64,000 nt of DNA, taken from contig NC_009368.1 of the NCBI RefSeq assembly GCF_000092065.1, positions 496,001-560,000 on the forward strand, read 5' to 3'. Of the stretch, positions 1 through 8,563 are shown piece after piece; within the stretch, counting starts at the first letter, position 1; each line of letters opens with the position of its first letter. The notes beneath the pieces are model-generated. The model saw only the letters and a list, made by a program, of their open reading frames with translations. It made no database searches and was not told where the DNA came from. The position numbers and the translations under genes were made by a program. The stretch comes from Ostreococcus lucimarinus CCE9901 (lineage: Eukaryota; Chlorophyta; Mamiellophyceae; Mamiellales; Bathycoccaceae).

Positions 1-2
1 TG

Positions 3-542
3 GATTATTCGTTCGCAAGGAGTGGGTTCAGTAACCAGTGTGAACGAGCACTCAACGAGCAAATCAATGTCGAGTACAATATTTCGTACGTCTATCACGC
101 CATGTGGGCGTACTTCAATCGTGACAATATCGCATTGGCTGGCTTTGCTGAACACTTTCGAAAAGAGTCACTGGAGGAGCGTGCGCATGCGGAACAACTC
201 ATGGAGTACATGAACTTACGAGGCGGCAAAGTTGAGCTCCAACAATTGTTACCACCACAGAGTGAATACGATCGCCCGGAGAAAGGATGCGCACTATTAG
301 CCCTGGAGCTGAGTTTGAGTCTCGAAAAGTTGAATAAAGAGAAACTGTGTGAACTGCATCGCGTCGCTGAGGATGCAGGAGACGCACATATGTGCGATTT
401 TATTGAAGGCGAGTTATTAGACTCGCAGGTTCAAAGTGTGCGACAGGTTAGCGAGATGGTCGCCACGCTATTACGCATGGGACCGCCAGCAGATGGTATG
501 GCAACTTGGCACTTCGATCAAACCTTACTTGAGGTGGCATAG
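3..542 (+). CDS. Plant-type ferritin, 5' partial
   Basis: Ferritin stores iron by oxidising Fe(II) at a ferroxidase centre and mineralising it inside a 24-subunit shell; plant and algal forms are usually plastid proteins. The reading frame is open from the left edge and matches the first helix (FSNQCERALNEQINVEYN) followed by YHAMWAYF. The ferroxidase segment EERAHAEQ lies in the second helix, and the helix D/E region ends at ATWHFDQTLLEVA before the TAG stop. The N-terminus, including any transit peptide, lies outside the window. Codons and bases here are more AT-rich than in most of the window. The next gene is convergent, more than 600 bp away. Family assignment is firm; plastid location is inferred from the family. 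Confidence 0.93.
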   Translation, partial: DYSFARSGFSNQCERALNEQINVEYNISYVYHAMWAYFNRDNIALAGFAEHFRKESLEERAHAEQLMEYMNLRGGKVELQQLLPPQSEYDRPEKGCALLALELSLSLEKLNKEKLCELHRVAEDAGDAHMCDFIEGELLDSQVQSVRQVSEMVATLLRMGPPADGMATWHFDQTLLEVA

Positions 543-1177
543 AAGCGGATTGTATCTCGTTGAGTCTAGTCACTTTCGTGTGCTCGTTTCGTTGGTTTCT
601 GGTTACGAGTTCTTCCGTTGTTCTAAATATAACATATATTTAGACATATCCAAACCCTAGTACAATCACCCTAGGGTTTAGTCAAACTTTAATCAGTTTT
701 ATCTAAATTAATTTTCATCTGTCGTCGCGAAAGATGAATCCTCGCGACAGAAAAACAGGTCTAAACCTTAAACCCTAACTTCGGTTGGGCTATATAGCAC
801 TTTGGGCGGTTAAAACCGCGCCCAAAGCCCCATATATTGTCCCATGTTTCGGCCAAATCCCGCGCTTTGAGGATGGCGTGGCTCATGCGACCTATATATG
901 CCTCATGCGTACATATATTAACATTTATAAGGGTATTAATACATAATTGATTGGATGGGGTGCTCAGTCCACCCGCGCGAGGTCAACAGCAGCAATTGTC
1001 TTTGCACTGATCAGTCCGTGTTTGACAAGGAGACGTTCGCGCGAAAGTGAGTGGAGTGAGATAAGCAAAATTGGGATTTTTTGTTATTTAAAATGACTTC
1101 TTTTATATCGACGATCTTGTCTCGATTATACGCTGACCTTCGCGGGTGCTTGTTGTACTTGTACGTACACGACCCAG
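543..1177. other. AT-rich convergent spacer with inverted repeats and telobox-like motifs
   Basis: This spacer lies between the 3' ends of ferritin and the cysteine-rich gene and is unusually long for the window. It holds plant telomere-like motifs (AAACCCTAG at 652-660, TAGGGTTTA at 672-680, TAAACCCTAACT at 769-780). TATA-like runs occur near 791 and 892. One inverted repeat spans 719-750 (TCGCGA and TCGCGACAG arms). A second at 800-827 has a perfect GCGGTT/AACCGC core flanked by CTTTGGGC/GCCCAAAG. A U-rich ATTTTTTG run lies near 1076. No convincing ORF or known RNA family was found. Confidence 0.55.
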
Positions 1178-2968
1178 CTAGTCCGCTTTGTTGTGGATCT
1201 TGTCGCACTTGTCGAAAGCGTATGCGGCGACGGTACTGCTGACCCCGGACGGATCAAAGACTGATGCGAGCTCAGCTGCCGCGCGGACCGCATCCGTCTC
1301 TGATTCCGCGCTGTTTACGTTTTTCATCGCAGAAAAATAGCCGGTAGTCTTACCAACCGCCTCCATACCTTGGTCGAGACTATTTGCCGCCTTTTTCAAA
1401 GCAGCAAGCTTACTCCCAGCTTCGGCAACGTTAGCACCGGCACGGGCTGCAGCCTTGGCCCCAGTTGTCGCAGCTCCACTACTCCCAGCGGTCGCTACAA
1501 ATGCAATAATTTCCAACGGCCCGAGAATCATATTAGTTACCGCGGAGCCACAAGCGGCGTCATCTTTTGCGGCACCCATACCGCAGTTCACCCACTTCTC
1601 ACCGCTCACTGTTGGAGGTTGGCCCCAGCAAACTGGACCGACGCCATTGTAACCACTGCGACATTTCTTGTAACACAAACCAGCGTCGTACTCCAAACCA
1701 GGAGGACACGTGGCTGCTTCAAAGCCGTGTGAGCAGTATATCTTTTTCGGGCAACTCGGCGCAATTCCATGTGCGTACCCATTGCCGGTGCAAGAAACGC
1801 CGCACAAGTTGCAGCCAATCCGGTTCGGATGACTGCTAGGGCAAGGAGGATAACAAAGTCCAAGACAGTCTTGTCTTCCTTTTCTGCTACAGTGCCTTCC
1901 GCCGCATACGAGTCTTGTCCTCGCGTTCCCCAAAAGGCGTCGACCGTTGGCCGCATGTTCGCCAAGGGTGGATGATGATGATGACCAGTACTCCCAGCCA
2001 CACTGGACGGTACCAACACCACGACCGCGGTTACCTCTGTTACAAAAAAGACCATGATCATTCCAGCCCGAGCCGCAGCGTTGATGGCAGTCGTAGCCAA
2101 ATCTGGCATAATTACCGAGGTGGTGGCATTTGGTATAGCACAAGACGCCCCCTGCAATTGTTTCTTTATTGGAAGGGCAATGAGACGGGACTTTGCCCAC
2201 ATCGCGGCCGTATGAGTTTTTCCAACAGAACTCGACGGTGATGGCGTTCGCAACGACAGCACCCTTCGCATTCGACGCAGCACTTACACCATCACTAAAG
2301 CTGTCCCATTTTCCGCCCAACCGAGCAGATAGCATCGCTTCGTGTACCTCCAATAATGCCTTGTCTTGCTCAATCTCTTCGTGCAGTTTTTGCATATATG
2401 CTGAGACGTTCACTGGCGCCGGTTGCGTCGCACCCTCATCCACCGTGGCCTGCCAAACGAAGTTCGAATGCTCATCATTAGCAAGATTTTCATCGTCACG
2501 CCTGCGCAAATGTTGTTTAAGCATCTTAATTCGTAATAGCGTCGCGTTTCTTCCGCCCTTGGTCGATATGAACATGCCATCCTCGGCTCCTGCCGCATTC
2601 AACCTGGGTTCGGCACCTGGGATCACCTCCCCAGGACCCGCACTCCCGAGCAACGCGTGGACTTCTGGACCGAATTCCATCTCGTCAACGAATTCGTCCA
2701 AGTGATCAGGGAGATCAAATTCACCCTGGATCGAGTGCGCGGACAATCCCAGCAACGCAGACGGCCCTTTCGGTGCACTTTCACGGTACGAGAACGAAAT
2801 CACACCCACAGCAAACAGCACAGCGGCCTGCTTCACGGTACACCAGCCGCATGCCGCCGCTTTTCGCCCTTCACGTTCCTCCGTTTGTTGCCAACTGCGA
2901 GCGCCGTCGTTCGACGAGCCGGGCGCGCCGTATGTCTCACTAATCGCCGCCGCTTCGTACGTCGGCAT
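1178..2968 (-). CDS. Cysteine-rich single-pass membrane or secreted protein, function unknown
   Basis: This 596-aa protein has no function I can name. A hydrophobic segment near residues 45-61 (AAVLFAVGVISFSY) after a basic stretch reads as a signal anchor, so most of the protein would be outside the cytosol. Residues roughly 245-455 are rich in cysteine and carry repeated LCYxxC motifs (LCYTKC, LCYPPC, LCYKKC) with spaced C-x-C and GC motifs, ending in SGYNGVGPVCWGQPP. The C-terminal part is alanine-rich and probably helical, and closes on DPSGVSSTVAAYAFDKC. Start at ATG 2966-2968. The gene is less GC-rich than its right-hand neighbours. It could be an extracellular or cell-surface protein; that is inference from the layout only. 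Confidence 0.75.
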   Translation of the reverse strand: MPTYEAAAISETYGAPGSSNDGARSWQQTEEREGRKAAACGWCTVKQAAVLFAVGVISFSYRESAPKGPSALLGLSAHSIQGEFDLPDHLDEFVDEMEFGPEVHALLGSAGPGEVIPGAEPRLNAAGAEDGMFISTKGGRNATLLRIKMLKQHLRRRDDENLANDEHSNFVWQATVDEGATQPAPVNVSAYMQKLHEEIEQDKALLEVHEAMLSARLGGKWDSFSDGVSAASNAKGAVVANAITVEFCWKNSYGRDVGKVPSHCPSNKETIAGGVLCYTKCHHLGNYARFGYDCHQRCGSGWNDHGLFCNRGNRGRGVGTVQCGWEYWSSSSSTLGEHAANGRRLLGNARTRLVCGGRHCSRKGRQDCLGLCYPPCPSSHPNRIGCNLCGVSCTGNGYAHGIAPSCPKKIYCSHGFEAATCPPGLEYDAGLCYKKCRSGYNGVGPVCWGQPPTVSGEKWVNCGMGAAKDDAACGSAVTNMILGPLEIIAFVATAGSSGAATTGAKAAARAGANVAEAGSKLAALKKAANSLDQGMEAVGKTTGYFSAMKNVNSAESETDAVRAAAELASVFDPSGVSSTVAAYAFDKCDKIHNKAD

Positions 2969-3019
2969 AGTTTGTTCCTTTAGTCGAGCGTCGGATTGTG
3001 GCGAAACGGCGGGTGCCCT

Positions 3020-3055
3020 CGGTCGGTCGGACGGACTTTCGCGGTCGGTCGGACG
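3020..3055. repeat. Direct repeat of a 14-mer (CGGTCGGTCGGACG), 22-bp period
   Basis: Two identical 14-base copies start at 3020 and 3042, in the spacer upstream of the cysteine-rich gene. A TTAGGGTTTAA telobox-like motif follows at 3095-3105, and the short palindrome TACTGTACAGTA lies near 3160-3172. These may be promoter elements for the leftward gene; that is inference. Confidence 0.5.
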
Positions 3056-3222
3056 AGGGGCCCGTTGGCGCCCCGCGGGTGTGTGTACCAGCCCTTAGGG
3101 TTTAATGTATATTAATGTATTTATGGGTATCATCCCGCGCAATTCGAGGGGTAGATTACTGTACTGTACAGTAACCCTCTAGTAGAACACGCTAGGTGAA
3201 ATCAAGCGCCGCGACCGTACGC

Positions 3223-3304
3223 TTATTCTCGTCGGCGTTTGCCGCTGCCGCTGCTACTGCTACTGCTACTGCTACTGCTCGAGGACGAGCTCGAAGACGA
3301 ACTT

Positions 3305-3342
<38 letters not shown>

Positions 3343-3912
3343 CCACGTCGATTCATCCTCGTCTTCATCCTCTCTTAATTCATCCGCAAACTCGCGCGAA
3401 CTGCGCACCAAAGCCTCTTCAAACTGCCGCTGCGCCTCGCTCCGCGCGCCTTCGAATCGAAACACCAACCGCGGCGTGTGTTTCATCGTCAACATCTTCG
3501 ACAGCATCGTCCGTATTTTCTGCGCGTTCCGCTCCAACGCGTTCCCCGCGATGTGTTCCTCCCCCATCCGCGTCGTTCCGTACAGCACGTGCACCGTCTT
3601 AAAATCTTTCGACACGCGCGCGTCCATCACGTTCGCCCCCGTGCCGTCAAACTTGTGCGCCAGCTCCTCGTGCACCACGCGCTTCAGCGCTTTGCGCACG
3701 CGCGCGCTCTGTCGAATCTGCGCCTTGTCCTGATCGATCGTCGTCCGCTCCACCTCGATCGGGCGTCGCGCCGCGCGCGGGCGCCGCGTCGTCGTCCCCG
3801 CGAAGTGCGCGCCGCTCGCCGCGCTCGCCGCGCCGCGCTCGCGCGCGCCCGCGCGCGCCGACGACGCCGTCGCGGTCAGGCGCATCAGCGCTCGCGTCGC
3901 GCGTCGACGCAT
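3223..3912 (-). CDS. RBFA: Ribosome-binding factor A (RbfA), organellar
   Basis: RbfA binds the small ribosomal subunit late in its maturation and helps process the 16S-type rRNA; eukaryotic copies act in plastids or mitochondria. The 229-aa product has a basic, Ala/Arg/Ser-rich leader typical of an organelle presequence. The KH-like RbfA core follows (RVRKALKRVVHEELAHKF, then VSKDFKTVHVLYG, then RTMLSKMLTMKHTPRLVFRF). The tail is remarkable: a run of Asp followed by a run of about 18 Ser and a basic end, encoded by GTC/CTG-type trinucleotide repeats. The ATG at 3910-3912 is preferred because longer in-frame extensions run over the divergent carrier gene. It shares a 96-bp divergent spacer with that gene. 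Plastid versus mitochondrion cannot be told from sequence alone. Confidence 0.85.
3305..3342. repeat. Trinucleotide (TCG)n run inside RBFA
   Basis: A near-perfect TCG repeat encodes the acidic tail of the leftward RbfA gene; an adjacent imperfect CTG/GCT run at about 3239-3285 encodes its Ser run. Similar CGA/ACG-type runs occur in several other coding regions of the window. Confidence 0.8.
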
Positions 3913-4008
3913 CGTCGCGTCCCGCGTCGCGTCGCGTCGCGTCCCGAGCGCCGCGATGTCCCGAGCGCCAATCGCCGCCGCGCCGCTCGGCGCCGCGCGC
4001 GGGACGCG

Positions 4009-4887
4009 ATGCCACCGCCGACGCGCGCGACGCCCGCGCGCGGCGCGCCCGACGTCGCCCGCGAGTGGGCGGCCGCGGGCGTCGGGTGCGCGCTCGCGGA
4101 CACGGTGTTCAACCCGCTCGAGGTGCTCAAGGTTCGCGCGCAACAACGACCGGACGCGGTCGCGCTGCGAGCGCTCGCGCGCGAGGCGATCGCGCGCGAT
4201 GGATTCGCGCGGGGCTTGCTCGCGCCGGGACTCGCGGCGACGTGGATGCGAGGGCTGTCGTACACGGGGTTTCGAATCGGGCTGTACCCGACGACGCGGG
4301 ACGAGGCGCTGCGCGTCTTCGGCGGCGACGGCGTCGGCGCGCGAGTGCTCGCGGGGGCGGTCACGGGCGGGATAGGCGCGGTGGTGTTTAATCCGATCGA
4401 CGTCGTGCGAGTGCGGATGCAATCGAGCGAGTGCGGGTATCGAAGCACGGTGGGGGCGTTCGCGGAGGTGGCGAGAGAGGAAGGCGTGAGACGCGGATTG
4501 TGGCGAGGCGCGGGGGCGTGCGTGGCGCGCGCGATGACGCTGTCGGGGTCGCAGTTAGCGACGTATGATGTCAGTAAACGATGGTTGTTGAAAAATGGGA
4601 CGTTTAGCGAGGACGCGCCGCCGTTGCACTTTACGTGCTCGTTCGCGAGCGGCGTCGTCGCGCAAACCGTCACGCAACCCGTGGACACGCTCAAGACGCT
4701 CGTCATGTCCAACGTCGGCGACAAGCGAGGCGCGATGACCATCGCGCGCGATGTCATCGCCAATCACGGCGTTCGCGGGTTATACAGGGGCTACTTTGCC
4801 GCAGCCGCGCGACAAGGTCCAGTCATGACGCTCCAAATGCCCATAGTAGAGGCGCTCAGAAGATTTTTGGGCCTCGAATACTTTTGA
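4009..4887 (+). CDS. Mitochondrial carrier family protein
   Basis: This 292-aa protein belongs to the mitochondrial carrier family, whose members exchange metabolites across the inner mitochondrial or other organelle membranes. The three tandem repeats each show the PX[DE]XX[KR] signature: FNPLEVLKVRAQ, FNPIDVVRVRMQ and TQPVDTLKTLVM. Length is normal for the family and the end (LRRFLGLEYF) looks intact. ATG 4009 is the first sensible start; further upstream the frame is antisense to RBFA and is not carrier-like. The substrate cannot be assigned. The overall look, with Gln/Met after the signatures, fits the dicarboxylate/uncoupling-protein type of carrier, but this is a weak inference. Confidence 0.9.
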   Translation: MPPPTRATPARGAPDVAREWAAAGVGCALADTVFNPLEVLKVRAQQRPDAVALRALAREAIARDGFARGLLAPGLAATWMRGLSYTGFRIGLYPTTRDEALRVFGGDGVGARVLAGAVTGGIGAVVFNPIDVVRVRMQSSECGYRSTVGAFAEVAREEGVRRGLWRGAGACVARAMTLSGSQLATYDVSKRWLLKNGTFSEDAPPLHFTCSFASGVVAQTVTQPVDTLKTLVMSNVGDKRGAMTIARDVIANHGVRGLYRGYFAAAARQGPVMTLQMPIVEALRRFLGLEYF

Positions 4888-5034
4888 ACTTTCGAGCGCG
4901 CGAGATTCGACGCTCGCAGCGATTCGTTGTATTTATCATCTATTCTTTCAGCGCGCTCGAAGCCTTCCCTCGCGCGTCGCGGTGCCAGAGCGCGGCCAAC
5001 CTCGTCCGTACCTCACACCTCGACGCGCCGAAGC

Positions 5035-5808
5035 ATGCGCGCCGCGACGTCGCCGCGGGTTCGCGCCGCCCTACGGCCGTCGACGCGTCTTTCGCGCGTG
5101 CGCACATCGCGCGCGACTCACACGCGCGCGGAGCCGTCGAAAAGCGAGGAAAAGGCGTCGAAAGACGCGCAAGATGAAGATGACGCGTTCGCGATTGATT
5201 TATCCGTCGACGTCGAAAAGGAGTTCAAACGCGGCCTGGAGTTCGGGAACACTGAAGTGCGCGCGCGCTTCCGCCCAGAGGCGATCTCTGAAGTCGACCG
5301 CGGGTTGCCGATCGCGGATTCGCTCGTCGCGGTGTCCGCGCAGGTGCTCGTGGCGGTGGCGGCGCTCAGCGCGGGAAACATTCCGTCGTGGTTGGCGCCG
5401 ATTGGACCGAGGTGGCGTGGATTAGCGTATTTGTTGCCCGCAATCGTGCATGGGGCGAAATTAGCGAGCGTGTGGGTCGTGGGGGGGCTGGCGGGGAAGG
5501 CGTACGAGCGGAAGGCGTTCGATGGGACGTTTCGGGAGGCTATGCGACGAACGGTGAGCGGCGGATGTTTCGCCGTGGGGCTGCTGATATTTATCACGCA
5601 GATTGAAGTGGCGCATAAGTTTCACGAGTTAGGGTTGGGAGATCCCGTGCTTGAATCGTCGCCCGAGGGTGATTTAGTGATAAATGGAGCACTGTCTGAG
5701 CTTTTGGTTGACATCTTCAGCGAAGCCGGCGCGTTGCTGACGTGGCGAGCGATTAGGTGGAACACGTCGCCGACTGATCCGGCATCATTGCTGGAGGAGG
5801 AAGAGTAG
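5035..5808 (+). CDS. Plastid-targeted integral membrane protein, function unknown
   Basis: I do not recognise the family. The product (257 aa from ATG 5035) begins with a Ser/Arg/Ala-rich leader (MRAATSPRVRAALRPSTRL...) that reads as a plastid transit peptide. An acidic linker follows. There are then three or four hydrophobic segments: around SLVAVSAQVLVAVAAL, LAYLLPAIVHGAKLASVWVVGG, GGCFAVGLLIFITQIEV, and the helix ELLVDIFSEAGALLTW near the end. The frame is open further upstream to 4927, but that stretch also encodes 3' flank of the carrier gene, so 5035 is preferred. It is convergent with the ABCF gene, only 79 bp apart. Function is not inferable. Confidence 0.72.
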   Translation: MRAATSPRVRAALRPSTRLSRVRTSRATHTRAEPSKSEEKASKDAQDEDDAFAIDLSVDVEKEFKRGLEFGNTEVRARFRPEAISEVDRGLPIADSLVAVSAQVLVAVAALSAGNIPSWLAPIGPRWRGLAYLLPAIVHGAKLASVWVVGGLAGKAYERKAFDGTFREAMRRTVSGGCFAVGLLIFITQIEVAHKFHELGLGDPVLESSPEGDLVINGALSELLVDIFSEAGALLTWRAIRWNTSPTDPASLLEEEE

Positions 5809-5887
5809 CGATTAATTGTTGTGATTCGATTCTTGTATTATATTATTTTCAACTTTCAATTCGTGTGTGTGTATTTGAGCGCACGCG

Positions 5888-8425
5888 TCATTCTTCGCCC
5901 CACGCTTGGTCGGCACTGCCCGCGTTCTCTTGGTCTTGTTGCGCGGCGCCTCGCAAGTGAGGCGGAACCCATTTCACCTGGGACGAAGTCGGGCGATCTT
6001 GTTCGTTGGAGATATCGTTTGACGTGGACTTTGTGAACGCACTGTCCATCATGATCTTTCCGGGAGGCTTCGCCGGTGCGGGCGCCTTCTCGGGTTCGGG
6101 TTCGGGTTCGGGCGCACGCCCACCTCCCCTCTTCTTTTCGGCTTTTCGTTTCTCCGACAACAAGTTGCCGCCCGAAAACTCTTCGCGCAACTTGGCTTTG
6201 TAATCGTCGAACGATCCATTGAAAACTTGTACGCTTCCTGGGACCGGAGGATTGGATTTCATGTCGCCCTTCGTGACAATCCAAATTTCATCGACGACGA
6301 GCGAAATGAGACGCTCGTCGTGCGAGACTAACACGACGCCGCCTTCGAAGTTGTTGAGCGCCATGGCAAGTGACTCGATCGTTTCCAAGTCAAGATGGTT
6401 AGTAGGTTCATCCAAAAGGAGAATGTGAGGTTGCTTCCACGCGAGTTCGGCAAATGCTAGACGTGACTTTTGCCCGCCGGACAAAACTTTAATCGGCTTT
6501 GTCGCGAGCTCGCCAGACAGGCCGAATCGACCCAAGTACGCTCGCGCCGTCTCTATAGGCATTTCGCTGTCTAGTCTCTTCATGTGCGCTACGCAATCTT
6601 CCTCCAAGTTCATCGTCTCCAAGTGATGTTGAGAGAAACGCGCTAGCCGAAGCTTGGTGTGACGATTAATCCAACCTTTGGTGGGCAAAATGTCACCCTC
6701 GAGAAGCTTCAAAAACGTCGATTTACCAGCCCCGTTCGGTCCGACGATTGCGACTCGGCTATCCATGTCTAACCCAAAGTCTAAGTTTTGGTACAAGGTT
6801 TGATAGCCTTCGTAACCGAACGCGACGTTCATCACGGAGATGCACGGTGGCGGCAACGGCGACGCGGATGGGAAATTGATGCGTAGATACGGATCATCGT
6901 AATCCACGTCCACCCGCTCGCTCTGTAATTTTTCGAGCATCTTCATGCGACATTGTGCCTGACGCACCATTTTCTTGTGACCTTGCCCAAATCGCTGAAT
7001 GAATTGCTTCAGAGATGACTCTCGCAAACTTTGGTTTCGCTGCATCGCCTCCTCGTTGGCTCGGTGCTCAGCGCGCACCTTGAGGAAGGTATCGTAGGAT
7101 CCGCCGTAGTAGCGCAACTTTTTGTGGTGCAAGAAAATTGTTGCCGTCGTGCAATCGTTCAAAAAGCCGCGATCGTGCGACACGATGAGGACCGTCTTTT
7201 CCCACTTTCGTAAAAACTCTTCGAGCCACGTCAAAGCGTGCACGTCCAAGTGATTCGTCGGTTCGTCCAGCAACAACAAATCCGGCGTCATGAACAGCGC
7301 CGCCGCGAGCGCGATGCGCATGCGCCAACCACCGGAAAATTCTTTCGTCGCCTTCATTTGCTCCTCGGGATCGAAACCGAGACCGCCCAGAATTTGTCCC
7401 GCGCGCGCCGTCGCCGTGTCGGCGTCTATTTCGTCCAGGCGCTCGTACACCTCGTTCAAGTCGATGCCATCGATTTGATCGAGTTCTTCGTCCAACATTC
7501 GCTTCTCTAGATTGAGCAAGTACAGACGCTCGGTGTCGGTCTCCACGACGGTCTGCAACGCGGACCGCTCGTCCGGTGACGCCTCTTGCTCGACGTGAAT
7601 GATGTGCAAAAATTCTGGCAACTTGATGACGCGTTCGGAAATCGCTCGCAACAGCGTCGACTTGCCGCATCCATTTCGACCGACCAAACCGTACTTCGTC
7701 CCGAACACTAACTTCAAAACCCCTTCCTGAATCAACTCATCGCGTCCGCCGTAGAGCTGAATACCGCTGATGTGAATGTCCATGTTACAGTTGGCGCGAC
7801 GATTCGCATCCGGGCCGCTTCGAATGTGAAAGCCCAAATCCTCCGAGCTCAACCGCCCCCCGTTCGCCGCGATTCGCGCCTCCCGCTCCTTCCTCGCCCG
7901 CTCCTCCTTTTTCTTCCTCGCTTGTTCCTCTTGCTCTTGCTTCACGCTCAACATTTTCCTCGTCTTCGCCTTGCCTCGCACGACTTTTTCCTCCGGCAGC
8001 GTCTCGCCGTTCGCCACCCTCTCCCCGTTTTCCCTCGCTCGCTTCACCCTCGCCAGCATCACCCTGTACTGCTGACAGCACTCCATCGCGTCTCGTCCAT
8101 CGACGTGCGTCGCGATCGCCTCCCACCTCTCCTCATCGCTCGTCGCCGCGTCCCTCGCCGCCGACGTCCCTCGCGCTCGCAAGCCCTCCACGAGCGCCAG
8201 GTCCTCCGCCTCGTCCCACGCCCCACCGCGTCGCGCGTCCTCGCGCGTCCGTCCCTCGTCCCGCGTCTCGCCCGCGTCGCCCGCGTCCTCGCGCGCCTCC
8301 GCGCGCGTCGCCTTGGCCGCGTCGCGCGCCGCGCGCTTCGCCGCGAGCGCCGCGCGCTTCGCCTCCTTCTCTCGATTCTTCTGTTCGAGCGCTTCGAGTC
8401 GCTCGCGCTCCTTCCGCGTGCTCAT
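5888..8425 (-). CDS. ABCF-type ATPase with N-terminal SANT/Myb-like domain
   Basis: ABCF proteins are soluble twin-ATPase ABC proteins that act on ribosomes (GCN20/eEF3-like), not as transporters. The 845-aa product has two nucleotide-binding domains. The first has Walker A GRNGCGKST near residues 249-257, signature FSGGWRMR and Walker B LLLLDEPTNHLD; the second has GPNGAGKST, LSGGQKSR and LLLLDEPTNHLD. No membrane segments are seen. Ahead of them, after a charged Lys/Arg/Ala helix, residues about 70-130 form a SANT/Myb-type domain: WDEAEDLALVEGL, then ERWEAIATHVDGRDAMECC, with the third aromatic at Tyr120. SANT domains of this kind occur in zuotin/DNAJC2, another ribosome-associated factor. 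The C-terminus carries a Pro/Glu repeat and a WVPPHLRG end. The fusion is in one uninterrupted frame. A role in translation or ribosome assembly is inferred. Confidence 0.93.
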   Translation of the reverse strand: MSTRKERERLEALEQKNREKEAKRAALAAKRAARDAAKATRAEAREDAGDAGETRDEGRTREDARRGGAWDEAEDLALVEGLRARGTSAARDAATSDEERWEAIATHVDGRDAMECCQQYRVMLARVKRARENGERVANGETLPEEKVVRGKAKTRKMLSVKQEQEEQARKKKEERARKEREARIAANGGRLSSEDLGFHIRSGPDANRRANCNMDIHISGIQLYGGRDELIQEGVLKLVFGTKYGLVGRNGCGKSTLLRAISERVIKLPEFLHIIHVEQEASPDERSALQTVVETDTERLYLLNLEKRMLDEELDQIDGIDLNEVYERLDEIDADTATARAGQILGGLGFDPEEQMKATKEFSGGWRMRIALAAALFMTPDLLLLDEPTNHLDVHALTWLEEFLRKWEKTVLIVSHDRGFLNDCTTATIFLHHKKLRYYGGSYDTFLKVRAEHRANEEAMQRNQSLRESSLKQFIQRFGQGHKKMVRQAQCRMKMLEKLQSERVDVDYDDPYLRINFPSASPLPPPCISVMNVAFGYEGYQTLYQNLDFGLDMDSRVAIVGPNGAGKSTFLKLLEGDILPTKGWINRHTKLRLARFSQHHLETMNLEEDCVAHMKRLDSEMPIETARAYLGRFGLSGELATKPIKVLSGGQKSRLAFAELAWKQPHILLLDEPTNHLDLETIESLAMALNNFEGGVVLVSHDERLISLVVDEIWIVTKGDMKSNPPVPGSVQVFNGSFDDYKAKLREEFSGGNLLSEKRKAEKKRGGGRAPEPEPEPEKAPAPAKPPGKIMMDSAFTKSTSNDISNEQDRPTSSQVKWVPPHLRGAAQQDQENAGSADQAWGEE

Positions 8426-8563
8426 GCCGTCGTCGAGCGCCGCGCGTTTCGCGTAACGTCGCGTCGCGCGTCCTCGCTCGACGTCGCGATCGCGCGCCGC
8501 GCCGCGCCACGCGCCGACGAGTGCGCGCGACGACGACGTCTCGAGCGATTCGCAATCCGCACC

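Noticed and set aside
872-949. A 25-codon plus-strand ORF beginning MAWLMRP.
   Set aside because: Too short, no family resemblance and no conserved context.
1005-1090. Possible spliceosomal snRNA, because of a CTTTGCACTG stretch resembling the start of U4 and an ATTTTTTG Sm-like run.
   Set aside because: The conserved U6-pairing region and the rest of U4 could not be aligned, so similarity is too weak.
3478-4008. Upstream extension of the carrier frame to 3478.
   Set aside because: It is antisense to the RbfA coding sequence and is Arg/His-rich; the carrier fold is complete from 4009.
7772-8563. Long plus-strand ORF antisense to the ABCF gene.
   Set aside because: It mirrors the coding bias of ABCF; only its last part (8564-9031) lies outside that gene and looks protein-like.
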